Shown here in pieces: positions 16,828-24,315 of a stretch of DNA of 30,155 nucleotides. Numbering within the stretch: the stretch's first letter is position 1; each line of letters begins with the position of its first letter. Both the position numbers and the translations under genes were made by a program. The DNA is taken from positions 1 through 30,155 of the forward strand of contig CAYZIA010000004.1 of the NCBI GenBank assembly GCA_964478325.1, written 5' to 3'. The notes beneath the pieces are model-generated. The model saw nothing but the letters and a program-made list of their open reading frames with translations. It did no database searches and was not told the DNA's origin. The stretch comes from DUAL01 sp964478325. Its GTDB lineage: Bacteria > Bacteroidota > Bacteroidia > Flavobacteriales > BACL11.

Positions 16828-18747
16828 ATGCGATTCTTCTTTCTTATACTTTTTTCATTTTTTACGTTTTTTTGCTTTTCACAGGATTGTATTTCTCAGG
16901 ATACGAAAATAAAACGAATGTGTAATCGCGTTTCTAATTTGATTACAAAAAAACAATTTTATAAAGCACAGAATCTTCTAAGAAAAGCAAAAGAGAATAA
17001 AGATATTCCAGACATAAATCGCTTGTTTTCTATCTTGTATTGGTATCAAGATAAGAATTTACTTGCAGAAGAGTTTGCTTTAAAAACTCTTGAAATATGC
17101 CCTGATAAAGATCCTCTTCTTTATTATTTCTTGGGTGAAATTAACTATAAGCGAAAGATGTATGTGGATGCCAGTAAATATTTAGAGAAGGCAATTGCTT
17201 TAGGGTTAGATGAAAATATTAAAAAGAAAGCAGAAGAAATGAAAGAAAAAGCAGAAGTCATTGCCCAAATTATTCTTAACCCTGTGCCTTTTAACCCTCA
17301 AGTAGTTGAGGGAATTTCTACTAAAGCAGATGAGTATTTACCAATTCTTTCTCCAGATCAAAAACTGATTTTTTACACTAGAAGAGGTAGAAAAAGTGAG
17401 ATGGGTAGTTTAACCCATTCTATTACAGAAGAATTTATTTTCAGTAAGGAAGATTCTTCAAATTTTAATACTGGAAATCCTATGCCTTTTCCTTTTAATA
17501 GAAATTCTAATGAAGGTGGTGCGAGTATTACAATAGATAATAACACTTTGTATTTTACCGTGTGTACCAACTTAGCTTCTGGCTATAATAATTGCGATTT
17601 GTTCTATACTTTTAGGCAAACAGATGGAAAATGGTCTGAAATTATTGCCTTTGAGAAAAATATAAATGGATCCAGAAGTTGGGAATCACAACCTAGTGTA
17701 TCAGCAGATGGAGGTACTATTATTTTCGCAAGCGATAGGAGAGGAGGCTTTTCAGGCTCCGATTTGTACATTATCCAAAAAGACAAAAAAGGAAATTGGT
17801 CAGGGCCAAAAAATTTAGGTAAAAATATTAATACACAAAGCAATGAAAAATCTCCTTTTCTGCATCCAGATAATCAAACACTCTTTTTTGCTTCTAATCA
17901 ATTCCCATCTGTTGGTGGATATGACATTTTTTATAGTAGAAAAGATAGTTTAGGGAATTGGCAAAAACCAAAAAATATTGGCTTTCCAATTAATACTGTT
18001 TCTGATGAATTAGGGCTTTTTGTTAGTACAGATGGAAAGAAAGCTTATTTTGCTTCCAACCAATTAGAAGGAATAGGAGGTTGGGATTTGTATTCTTTTG
18101 ATTTGTACGATGAAGCAAAACCAAAAAAGGTATTGTTTTTAAAAGGAAAGTTAAAAGATAAGAGCAATAATTTACTTCAGGGAGCAAGTATTCAGCTTAA
18201 AAATATTCGCACCAAAGAGAATCAGCAAATTTTTGTTCAAAATGGAGAATATACTATTGCTGTAACTCTTGATGAAGGAGATGATATTTTATTTAGTATA
18301 AATAAAAAAGGATATGCTTTTAACTCTACTTATATCTCTTTTGATGATGATAGCTTTTCTTCTCCAAGAAGAATAGATTTTGAGGTGGAGAAATTAGGAA
18401 ATGGTAAAGTTTTCCGATTAGATAACATTTATTTTGCAAGTAATTCATTCAATTTAAATAATATTTCCAAAGAGATTCTTCTTGCATTTATTGATTATTT
18501 AAAGTTAAACAACTCACTAAAATTAGCTATTCATGGTCATACTGATAATGTAGGTTCTGCTTCTGCTAACTTGTTACTTTCCAAAAATAGAGCAAAGGAA
18601 GTTTTTTCTTTTTTACTAAATAATGGAATAAAAAAGGAAAGATTAGATTTTCAAGGTTTTGGAGAAGAAAAGCCAATAACAACTAACAAAACAAATAATG
18701 GTAGAGCTCAAAATAGAAGAACAGAGTTTGTGATTTTAGGGCAATAA
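16828..18747 (+). CDS. TPR-PD40-OmpA envelope protein
   Basis: A 639-residue exported protein. It has a signal peptide (1-18, cut near CFSQ), a TPR-like helical region (about 30-140), and five PD40/WD40-like propeller blades starting near residues 161, 227, 285, 338 and 392 (DGKKAYFASN-type strands). A carboxypeptidase regulatory-like beta domain (about 437-520) and a C-terminal OmpA domain (about 530-639) follow; the latter has the peptidoglycan-binding motif HGHTDNVGSASANLLLSKNR and ends RRTEFVILG. This order is the same as that of Bacteroidota proteins such as PorE of the type IX secretion machinery, but orthology is not shown. It begins 1 nt after the symporter gene and ends at a terminator. 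A second protein of the same design is at 21279-23384. Confidence 0.88.
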   Translation: MRFFFLILFSFFTFFCFSQDCISQDTKIKRMCNRVSNLITKKQFYKAQNLLRKAKENKDIPDINRLFSILYWYQDKNLLAEEFALKTLEICPDKDPLLYYFLGEINYKRKMYVDASKYLEKAIALGLDENIKKKAEEMKEKAEVIAQIILNPVPFNPQVVEGISTKADEYLPILSPDQKLIFYTRRGRKSEMGSLTHSITEEFIFSKEDSSNFNTGNPMPFPFNRNSNEGGASITIDNNTLYFTVCTNLASGYNNCDLFYTFRQTDGKWSEIIAFEKNINGSRSWESQPSVSADGGTIIFASDRRGGFSGSDLYIIQKDKKGNWSGPKNLGKNINTQSNEKSPFLHPDNQTLFFASNQFPSVGGYDIFYSRKDSLGNWQKPKNIGFPINTVSDELGLFVSTDGKKAYFASNQLEGIGGWDLYSFDLYDEAKPKKVLFLKGKLKDKSNNLLQGASIQLKNIRTKENQQIFVQNGEYTIAVTLDEGDDILFSINKKGYAFNSTYISFDDDSFSSPRRIDFEVEKLGNGKVFRLDNIYFASNSFNLNNISKEILLAFIDYLKLNNSLKLAIHGHTDNVGSASANLLLSKNRAKEVFSFLLNNGIKKERLDFQGFGEEKPITTNKTNNGRAQNRRTEFVILGQ

Positions 18748-18749
18748 TA

Positions 18750-18772
18750 AAAGACCTAATACTCAGGTTTTT
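18750..18772. terminator. Probable bidirectional terminator
   Basis: The hairpin AAAGACCT/AGGTTTTT (8 bp with one G-U pair, 7-nt loop) lies 2 nt after the OmpA-family stop, followed by T-rich sequence. It is centred in the 43-bp gap between convergent genes, and its A-rich left arm gives a T run on the minus strand after rplS. Confidence 0.6.
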
Positions 18773-18790
18773 ATTCTATTTTCCACAAGC

Positions 18791-19138
18791 TTATTTTCTT
18801 TTTTCTTGAATCCTAGCTTTTTTACCGGTAAGTTTTCTTAAGTAAAAAATCTTTGCTCTCCTTACTTTTCCTTTCTTGTTTACTTCAATTTTTTCTAAAG
18901 TTGGAGAATTTAGGGGGAAGATTCTTTCTACACCAATTCCTCCTGACATTTTTCTAATAGTGAAAGTTTCAGTAGTTCCGTTACCTTTTCTTTGCAAAAC
19001 AACACCTTTAAAATGCTGTATCCTTTCTTTATTTCCTTCCTTAATTTTGTAATAAACAGTAATTGTGTCCCCAGTACCAAATTTTGGAAATTGATTTGTT
19101 GTAGAAATCTCTTTTGATATGCTGTCGACTAAGTTCAT
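18791..19138 (-). CDS. rplS: 50S ribosomal protein L19
   Basis: The 115-residue ribosomal protein matches the usual L19 length and has the conserved PKFGTGDTITVYYKI, HFKGVVLQRKGNG, TFTIRKMSGGIGVERIFP and RRAKIFYLRKLTGKKARI stretches. L19 sits at the 30S-50S interface. It lies 83 nt downstream of trmD on the same strand, the usual trmD-rplS neighbourhood. A promoter-like sequence in the gap suggests some independent expression. Confidence 0.97.
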   Translation of the reverse strand: MNLVDSISKEISTTNQFPKFGTGDTITVYYKIKEGNKERIQHFKGVVLQRKGNGTTETFTIRKMSGGIGVERIFPLNSPTLEKIEVNKKGKVRRAKIFYLRKLTGKKARIQEKRK

Positions 19139-19170
19139 TGCTAGGTAATTCTTTGTTTAAAATTGGTTTG

Positions 19171-19198
19171 CAATATTACAATTTATTTTTTGAAACAA
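19171..19198 (-). promoter_or_regulatory. Possible promoter of rplS
   Basis: On the minus strand, TTG (19198-19196), a 17-nt spacer and TAATATTG (19178-19171) resemble TTG-N17-TAnnTTTG with one mismatch in the -7 box. It is 32 nt upstream of the rplS ATG. Confidence 0.4.
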
Positions 19199-19221
19199 CT
19201 ATATCCTTTTTAAGATAAAAT

Positions 19222-19902
19222 TTATTTATCTTTTAAAATGTCTGGTCTTATATTTTTTGTTTTAATCTCTGCTTGTTCTTCTCTCCATTCTTCAATTTTT
19301 TTATCATCTCCAGAAAGTAGAATCTCAGGAACTTTCCATCCTTTATATTCTGATGGACGAGTATAGATTGGGAAGGATAATAAATCATCTTGGAAGGAAT
19401 CAGTAAGAGCAGAAGTTTCATCCGAAATTACGCCAGGAATAAGACGAATAATAGCATCTGAAAGGACAATTGCACCTAATTCCCCACCTGTAAGCACATA
19501 ATCGCCAATACTGATTTCTTTTGTTATCAGATTTTTTCTGATTCTTTCATCAATTCCTTTGTAATGTCCACAAAGCAAAATAATATTCCTTAGCGTAGAA
19601 AGTTGATTGCAGATTCTTTGATTAAGCATTTCTCCATCAGGAGTTAGATAAATAATCTCATCATAATGCCTTTCGCTTTTTAGCTTGCTTATCAAATCGT
19701 CAATAGGTTGAATACACATTACCATTCCAGCTCCGCCACCATACTGATAATCATCTACACGTTTTTGTTTTTGTGTAGAGTATTCTCTAATGTCGTGAAT
19801 ATAAATTTCTACAATCTTTTTTTCTTTTGCTCTTTTTAAAATAGATTGCTCAAAAGCACCTGTAAAAATATTGGGTAAAATACTTAGTATGTCTATTCTC
19901 AT
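19222..19902 (-). CDS. trmD: tRNA (guanine-N1)-methyltransferase
   Basis: TrmD methylates G37 of tRNAs with SAM, preventing +1 frameshifting. The 226-residue protein has the N-terminal MRIDILSILPNIF, the YGGGAGMVM segment, LLCGHYKGIDERI and the trefoil-knot SAM-binding motif SIGDYVLTGGELGA, then the C-terminal GDDKKIEEWREEQ. Length is typical. It is followed by rplS on the same strand; rpsP and rimM, which accompany it in Proteobacteria, are absent here. The -7 box TAGTTTTG lies only 4 nt before the ATG, suggesting a leaderless transcript. Confidence 0.96.
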   Translation of the reverse strand: MRIDILSILPNIFTGAFEQSILKRAKEKKIVEIYIHDIREYSTQKQKRVDDYQYGGGAGMVMCIQPIDDLISKLKSERHYDEIIYLTPDGEMLNQRICNQLSTLRNIILLCGHYKGIDERIRKNLITKEISIGDYVLTGGELGAIVLSDAIIRLIPGVISDETSALTDSFQDDLLSFPIYTRPSEYKGWKVPEILLSGDDKKIEEWREEQAEIKTKNIRPDILKDK

Positions 19903-19906
19903 TTTG

Positions 19907-19914
19907 CAAAACTA
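19907..19914 (-). promoter_or_regulatory. Putative -7 box for trmD
   Basis: TAGTTTTG on the minus strand matches TAnnTTTG and ends 4 nt before the trmD ATG at 19902. Transcription would start at about the start codon. Confidence 0.45.
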
Positions 19915-19975
19915 CAAAAACAGAGTTTCTTATTTTGTTTTTCATAATTGTTTCTTTTTTGTTAAAAGTAGACGC

Positions 19976-19990
19976 ATGACATCTTGTCAT
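19976..19990. promoter_or_regulatory. 15-bp inverted repeat, possible operator
   Basis: The sequence ATGACA-TCT-TGTCAT is a perfect 6-bp dyad with a 3-bp spacer. It lies 74 bp upstream of trmD and about 208 bp upstream of the TPR gene. The size fits a dimeric regulator site, but no regulator is known and a chance palindrome in AT-rich DNA is possible. Confidence 0.3.
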
Positions 19991-20197
19991 CTAAGAAACA
20001 TATACCCCTTATAATCAGTATAATAAGATTTTTAGATAAAGCTATACAACACTACTATTGTATTAATCATTATTTTATACTTTATTTTGTATTTAGAAAT
20101 ATATATATGCAAAATACAGAAAAAATGTTGAAAAAAAGTATCTCAGAAATTATTTGAAACGGACAAAAAAATTACTTTTACGATTCTGTTTATTACA

Positions 20198-21292
20198 ATG
20201 AAAAAACACATTATTTTTTTTATTTTTTGTTTAGCAACTTTGTTTTGTTTTAGCCAAGATGTAGATTCTACATTGATAAATAGTGAAACAAATTTTAGCG
20301 ATTCCATAGCAAAATATAATCAGCAACAAAAACTGTTGAAATTATCTCGTGATGCTTACAATAAAGGAATACAATTTTTTGAATTGAATAATTTTACTGA
20401 TGCCATAAATAGTTTTAATGAGGCGATTGAAATGGATTCTTCTTTTGTTGCTGCGTATTTTAATAGGGGAGTTTGTTATTCTCAGATTTCAGATTATGAT
20501 AAAGCTATTTCTGATTTTTCTCTTACTTTCTCCTTAGATGGGAAGCATGTTTTATCTCTTTTAAAAAGAGCAGAAACTTATAGAAAGATTAATAAAAATA
20601 ATTTATCTCTTCTTGACTACAAACAGATTATTCAGATAGACAAAAAAAATTACAAAGCGTATTATGAAATGGGAGTTTTACTTTTTTTGCAAAACAATAT
20701 GGAGGAAGCTATTAAATTATATTCTAATTCTATAGAGATAAAACCCACAGCTAATGCCTATAATGATAGAGCAAGTTGTTATCGCAATTTGCAGCAATAT
20801 GATAAATCAATCTCAGATTACAATAATGCTATCTCACTCGATCATGCTTTGGCTTTTATCTACAATAATTTAGCAGCTATTTATAGAATAACTGAGAATT
20901 TTGAAAAGGCAATGAATAATTATAATATTGCAATTGCCAAGAATCCGGATTATGAAATAGCTTACAATAATAGAGGAAGATTATATTTTGAGCGAAAAGA
21001 TTTTACTGCAGCTGCTACTGATTTTAATAAAGCTATTTCTCTAAATCCTGATTACGCACCTTCCTACAACAACAGAGGAATTCTACACCATAAGAATGAA
21101 GATTATATTTCTGCAATTACTGATTTTGATAAAGCTATTTCTTTAGATGATAATTATGCGAAAGCATATTTAAATAGAGGAATCTCAAAGCAAATGAAGA
21201 GGGATGAGGATGGGGCCTGCCTTGATTGGGAGAAAGCATCAGAGTTAGGTATAGAACTCTCTAAAAAGTATTTGATAAATGATTGTTACTAG
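20198..21292 (+). CDS. Secreted/periplasmic TPR protein (nine repeats)
   Basis: A 364-residue protein with a signal peptide (MKKHIIFFIFCLATLFCFSQ) and nine consecutive tetratricopeptide repeats from about residue 47 to 355. The repeats follow the pattern A-Y-x-N-R-G-x-x-Y-x4-D-Y-x-x-A-I-x-D-F-x-K-A-I-x-L-x-P. It is probably a periplasmic or surface scaffold for protein contacts. The last 14 nt overlap the start of a TPR-PD40-OmpA gene, so both are translated from one message and may act in one complex. No enzyme motif is visible. The family call is firm, the partner unknown. Confidence 0.88.
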   Translation: MKKHIIFFIFCLATLFCFSQDVDSTLINSETNFSDSIAKYNQQQKLLKLSRDAYNKGIQFFELNNFTDAINSFNEAIEMDSSFVAAYFNRGVCYSQISDYDKAISDFSLTFSLDGKHVLSLLKRAETYRKINKNNLSLLDYKQIIQIDKKNYKAYYEMGVLLFLQNNMEEAIKLYSNSIEIKPTANAYNDRASCYRNLQQYDKSISDYNNAISLDHALAFIYNNLAAIYRITENFEKAMNNYNIAIAKNPDYEIAYNNRGRLYFERKDFTAAATDFNKAISLNPDYAPSYNNRGILHHKNEDYISAITDFDKAISLDDNYAKAYLNRGISKQMKRDEDGACLDWEKASELGIELSKKYLINDCY

Positions 21293-23384
21293 ATATAAAT
21301 TCATAAAAATTATTTTGATGATTTTATTTTCAGTAAATCAGATATTTGCTCAAAATATTGATTTTAAATTGTCTAACTTTAGATCAGATAAAGAAGGATT
21401 TAAACAAGCGATAAAAGATATTAAATTAGGAGATGAATATTTGGAAAAAGGAAATGAAGCAATTTTTACAAGAACTGATGCAATTGACTTTTTTGAGAAA
21501 GCACTTTTTTATTTTTTGAAGGCAGATAATTTTAATCCAAATAATTTAGAACTTAATCTAAAAATCGGAAATGCTTATCTTTATACTAATGAAAAATACA
21601 ATGCATTTCAATTTTTACAAAAAGCAATGGATATGAATGTAAATGAGCAACAGGAATTTGCCAATATTCACTTTTATTATGCCATAGCCTTACAATTAGA
21701 AGGAAGATATAGTGATGCAATTTCTCAATTTAGAATTTTCAAAAAGAAACAATCAGAAAAACGATTTGATCCATTTAGCGATTTCTATAAAAAACATATC
21801 AAAGAGTGTGAGAGCGCAATGGAATTGTCAGATGAACCGCAAAAAGTTTGGATAGATAATATAGAACTAAATTCTGAAGATAATGATTGGAGTCCTTGCC
21901 TAAGTGCAGATGGAGAATTTTTAATTTTTACTTCTAACAGAGCAAACGAACATTTGGCAGATGATTTCGGTAGGCACGATAATGAGATTTATTTTTCCAC
22001 TCTTTCTAAAAGAAAATGGAATGCCATTTCTCCAATTACAACGTTAAATACAAATGAAGATGATGTTTCTGGTGGACTTTCCTATGATGGCCAAAGATTA
22101 CTTATCTACAAAATAGAAAACGAAAATGCAGATGTTTTTGAATCCAAACTAAATGGAACTACATGGGAAAAATCTGAACGAAAAATGGGAAAGTCATATA
22201 ATTCTGTAAATACTTCCGATAATGAAACTCTTGCATCTTATGACCCTGCAGATATTAAAGTTTACTATTTAACAGATGGAGGATATGCTAAAAATTGGGA
22301 TATCATGTTTTCAGGAATTATGAATAGGGAAAGAAATATTTGGGGTAAAGGACAATCTGCTGGGCATGAAGTTAATACTAAATACCACGAAGGTTCTGTG
22401 TATATGCACCCTGATGGAAAAACGATGTATTTCTCTTCACAAGGACATAATTCTATGGGGGGCTATGATATTTTTGTTTCCTATATTGATGAGTTAGGAC
22501 ATTGGGGGCCTGCTCAAAATTTAGGAACGCCCATCAATACACCATATGATGATTTATTTTATTCCTCTACAGCAAGTGGAAAAGTGGCTTATATTTCTTC
22601 TAACAGAAAAGGAGGGAAAGGTGGTTTGGATATTTATAAAGTTACTTATTGGGGAAGTGAGAAACCCCAATCTTTAGATTCAGAAGAGCAATTGATTGCA
22701 AGTATTGCTAATCCTGTAAAAGACAAATCAATTGCCAAACAGATAGAGGTTGAAGTAAGAAATTTGACGGTTTTTAAAGGTAAAGTTTTGGATTTAATTA
22801 CAAAGGAAGCAATACAGGCTGATATTATAATAACGGATAATACAACTGGTAAAGAATATATTCAGTTAAGCTCAAATTCATCAAGTGGAAAATTCTTAAT
22901 ATCCTTACCTTCTGGCAAGAATTATGGGATTACAGTAAGTTCAGATGGCTACCTTTTTCATTCAGAGAATTTTGATATTCCAAAAGGAGAGGCCTACAAT
23001 TTAGTTGAAAAAGATATTCTCTTAATGTATATTGATATCGGAAGTAAAATTGCCCTACGTAATGTATTTTTTGATATTGGGAAATCCATTGTAAAAGAGG
23101 ATTCTTTTCCCGAATTAGATAGATTAGTTTCTTTAATGAAACAGCTTCCAAATTTGGTGGTAGAGCTATCAGGTCATACCGATAATACTGGATCAGAAGT
23201 TCTGAATAATAGATTATCTCAAAAAAGAGCAGAAGCGGTAGTAGAATATCTTATCGATAAAGGGATAGATAAGAAAAAACTAACTGCAAAAGGTTATGGC
23301 TCAAGTATGCCAACTAGCAGTAATGAAACTTTAGAAGGTCGGCAAGACAACAGAAGAACAGAATTTGAAATTATAGGAAACTAA
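21279..23384 (+). CDS. TPR-PD40-OmpA envelope protein (second copy)
   Basis: A 701-residue exported protein with the same domain order as the one at 16828-18747. It has a signal peptide (RYKFIKIILMILFSVNQIFAQ region, residues 5-25) and a TPR region (about 40-165). PD40 blades lie near 202 (SADGEFLIFTSNR), 260, 316, 368 (HPDGKTMYFSSQ) and 423 (SGKVAYISSN). A carboxypeptidase regulatory-like domain (about 497-575) and a C-terminal OmpA domain (about 589-701) follow; the latter has ELSGHTDNTGSEVLNNRLSQ and the RRTEFEI end. The OmpA domain should bind peptidoglycan. The start at 21279 gives a proper positively charged signal peptide. It overlaps the TPR gene by 14 nt, and its stop overlaps the convergent T9SS cargo gene by 4 nt. 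Confidence 0.88.
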   Translation: MIVTRYKFIKIILMILFSVNQIFAQNIDFKLSNFRSDKEGFKQAIKDIKLGDEYLEKGNEAIFTRTDAIDFFEKALFYFLKADNFNPNNLELNLKIGNAYLYTNEKYNAFQFLQKAMDMNVNEQQEFANIHFYYAIALQLEGRYSDAISQFRIFKKKQSEKRFDPFSDFYKKHIKECESAMELSDEPQKVWIDNIELNSEDNDWSPCLSADGEFLIFTSNRANEHLADDFGRHDNEIYFSTLSKRKWNAISPITTLNTNEDDVSGGLSYDGQRLLIYKIENENADVFESKLNGTTWEKSERKMGKSYNSVNTSDNETLASYDPADIKVYYLTDGGYAKNWDIMFSGIMNRERNIWGKGQSAGHEVNTKYHEGSVYMHPDGKTMYFSSQGHNSMGGYDIFVSYIDELGHWGPAQNLGTPINTPYDDLFYSSTASGKVAYISSNRKGGKGGLDIYKVTYWGSEKPQSLDSEEQLIASIANPVKDKSIAKQIEVEVRNLTVFKGKVLDLITKEAIQADIIITDNTTGKEYIQLSSNSSSGKFLISLPSGKNYGITVSSDGYLFHSENFDIPKGEAYNLVEKDILLMYIDIGSKIALRNVFFDIGKSIVKEDSFPELDRLVSLMKQLPNLVVELSGHTDNTGSEVLNNRLSQKRAEAVVEYLIDKGIDKKKLTAKGYGSSMPTSSNETLEGRQDNRRTEFEIIGN

Positions 23385-24199
23385 GGAAGGATTAGTTTTT
23401 TGGTAACCTTTCCTCCATTTATTGTATTCATATTTATAATATAAATTCCGGGATTTAGAAAATCAACATTTATAGTTGTTGGTAAAAAAACTTCTTTTTT
23501 ACTATAAACTAATTTAGAAGAAATATCAGTTACTTGCAAATTACTAATACGCATCGATTCTTTCCCATTAATCATAATATTTTTTGATAGTGGATTTACA
23601 AAAGTGGTAATACTATTTTCGTTATCATTAATATTAATAGATGAAGTGGCTTCTGAAAAAGGACGCGAAGTAGTATAAACTTCGTCTCCAGAGTTATTTC
23701 CATCTCCATTAGCAGCTATAGCACTAACATAAAAAACTACTCCACCGGAAACACTTGATGTTGGTGCAGTCCAATTCATACTCCAAGTTTTTGAGCCTGA
23801 GCCAGAGATACCGCCTTGTGTATGTGTTACAGCAGCGTTATTATTTACAAACTTAGTAGTGGTGGGATCAGAAATTCCAAAACTTCCTGTTTTATTACTT
23901 CCAAAATTTCCTTCTTCACAAGTAATCTCAAATCCAAATCTATTTATCGTATTTTGAGTTAGTTGTATTGTAATAGAATAGGTTTGACCGGAAGTATAGC
24001 CCTGAACTGGAATGTCAGTAGTAACCGAAAGCAATCCATTGCCAGAATTTACCGGTGCATAATGGCATGCGGTACAATTATTTCCATCCGTAGGGGAATC
24101 AGTCTTTGCTCCTGGAGAGCCATTTAGTTTGCTAAATACACTTGGTGTTAAAAGTAAGCAAATTGCTATTACTGATAATATGTAAATCGATCTTTTCAT
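23381..24199 (-). CDS. Secreted T9SS protein with choice-of-anchor V-like domain and CxxCH motif
   Basis: A 272-residue protein with a signal peptide (about 1-23). An N-terminal SPGAKTDSPTDGNNCTACH stretch follows, containing one CxxCH heme c-type motif (Cys42, Cys45, His46). The next part is a beta-rich Reeler-like domain (about 52-185) like that of choice-of-anchor V proteins. The C-terminal 70 residues are a T9SS type A sorting domain (strands ISNLQVTDISSKLVY, NPGIYIINMN, ending VTKKLILP). It should be secreted and anchored by the type IX system. Covalent heme binding is possible but unproven; a single CxxCH may be structural or metal-binding. It has its own TAGATTTG promoter box and is divergent from the propeller operon. 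Confidence 0.8.
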   Translation of the reverse strand: MKRSIYILSVIAICLLLTPSVFSKLNGSPGAKTDSPTDGNNCTACHYAPVNSGNGLLSVTTDIPVQGYTSGQTYSITIQLTQNTINRFGFEITCEEGNFGSNKTGSFGISDPTTTKFVNNNAAVTHTQGGISGSGSKTWSMNWTAPTSSVSGGVVFYVSAIAANGDGNNSGDEVYTTSRPFSEATSSININDNENSITTFVNPLSKNIMINGKESMRISNLQVTDISSKLVYSKKEVFLPTTINVDFLNPGIYIINMNTINGGKVTKKLILP

Positions 24200-24215
24200 A
24201 AATAATTGTTTTTCG

Positions 24216-24223
24216 CAAATCTA
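24216..24223 (-). promoter_or_regulatory. Putative -7 box for the choice-of-anchor V-like gene
   Basis: TAGATTTG on the minus strand matches TAnnTTTG, 16 nt upstream of the ATG at 24199. It is back-to-back with the propeller operon promoter. Confidence 0.5.
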
Positions 24224-24267
24224 AAAAAAATATATTATTATTATATTTATAAATGAAATTCTATGAC

Positions 24268-24295
24268 TTTAGTAAGATAAGTATTATTACATTTG
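24268..24295 (+). promoter_or_regulatory. Putative promoter of the propeller/thioredoxin-cupredoxin operon
   Basis: TACATTTG (24288-24295) matches TAnnTTTG and lies 20 nt before the ATG at 24316. A TTTA at 24268-24271, about 16-17 nt upstream, is a weak -33 candidate (consensus TTTG). Confidence 0.5.
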
Positions 24296-24315
24296 CCAGA
24301 AATACATAAAATAAC

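Larger units (their letters stand above)
19903..20197. other. Intergenic region between trmD and the TPR gene
   Basis: This 295-bp gap between divergent genes is the longest without a gene. It holds the trmD -7 box at 19907-19914 and a 15-bp dyad at 19976-19990. The rest is AT-rich sequence with many A and T runs. I see no convincing TAnnTTTG box for the plus-strand TPR gene, no small ORF longer than about 16 codons, and no RNA gene. Confidence 0.6.

Noticed and set aside
20411..21250. Repetitive DNA in the TPR gene as a possible CRISPR or mobile repeat
   Set aside because: The repeats are in-frame, degenerate and of TPR length (34 codons), with no spacer structure.
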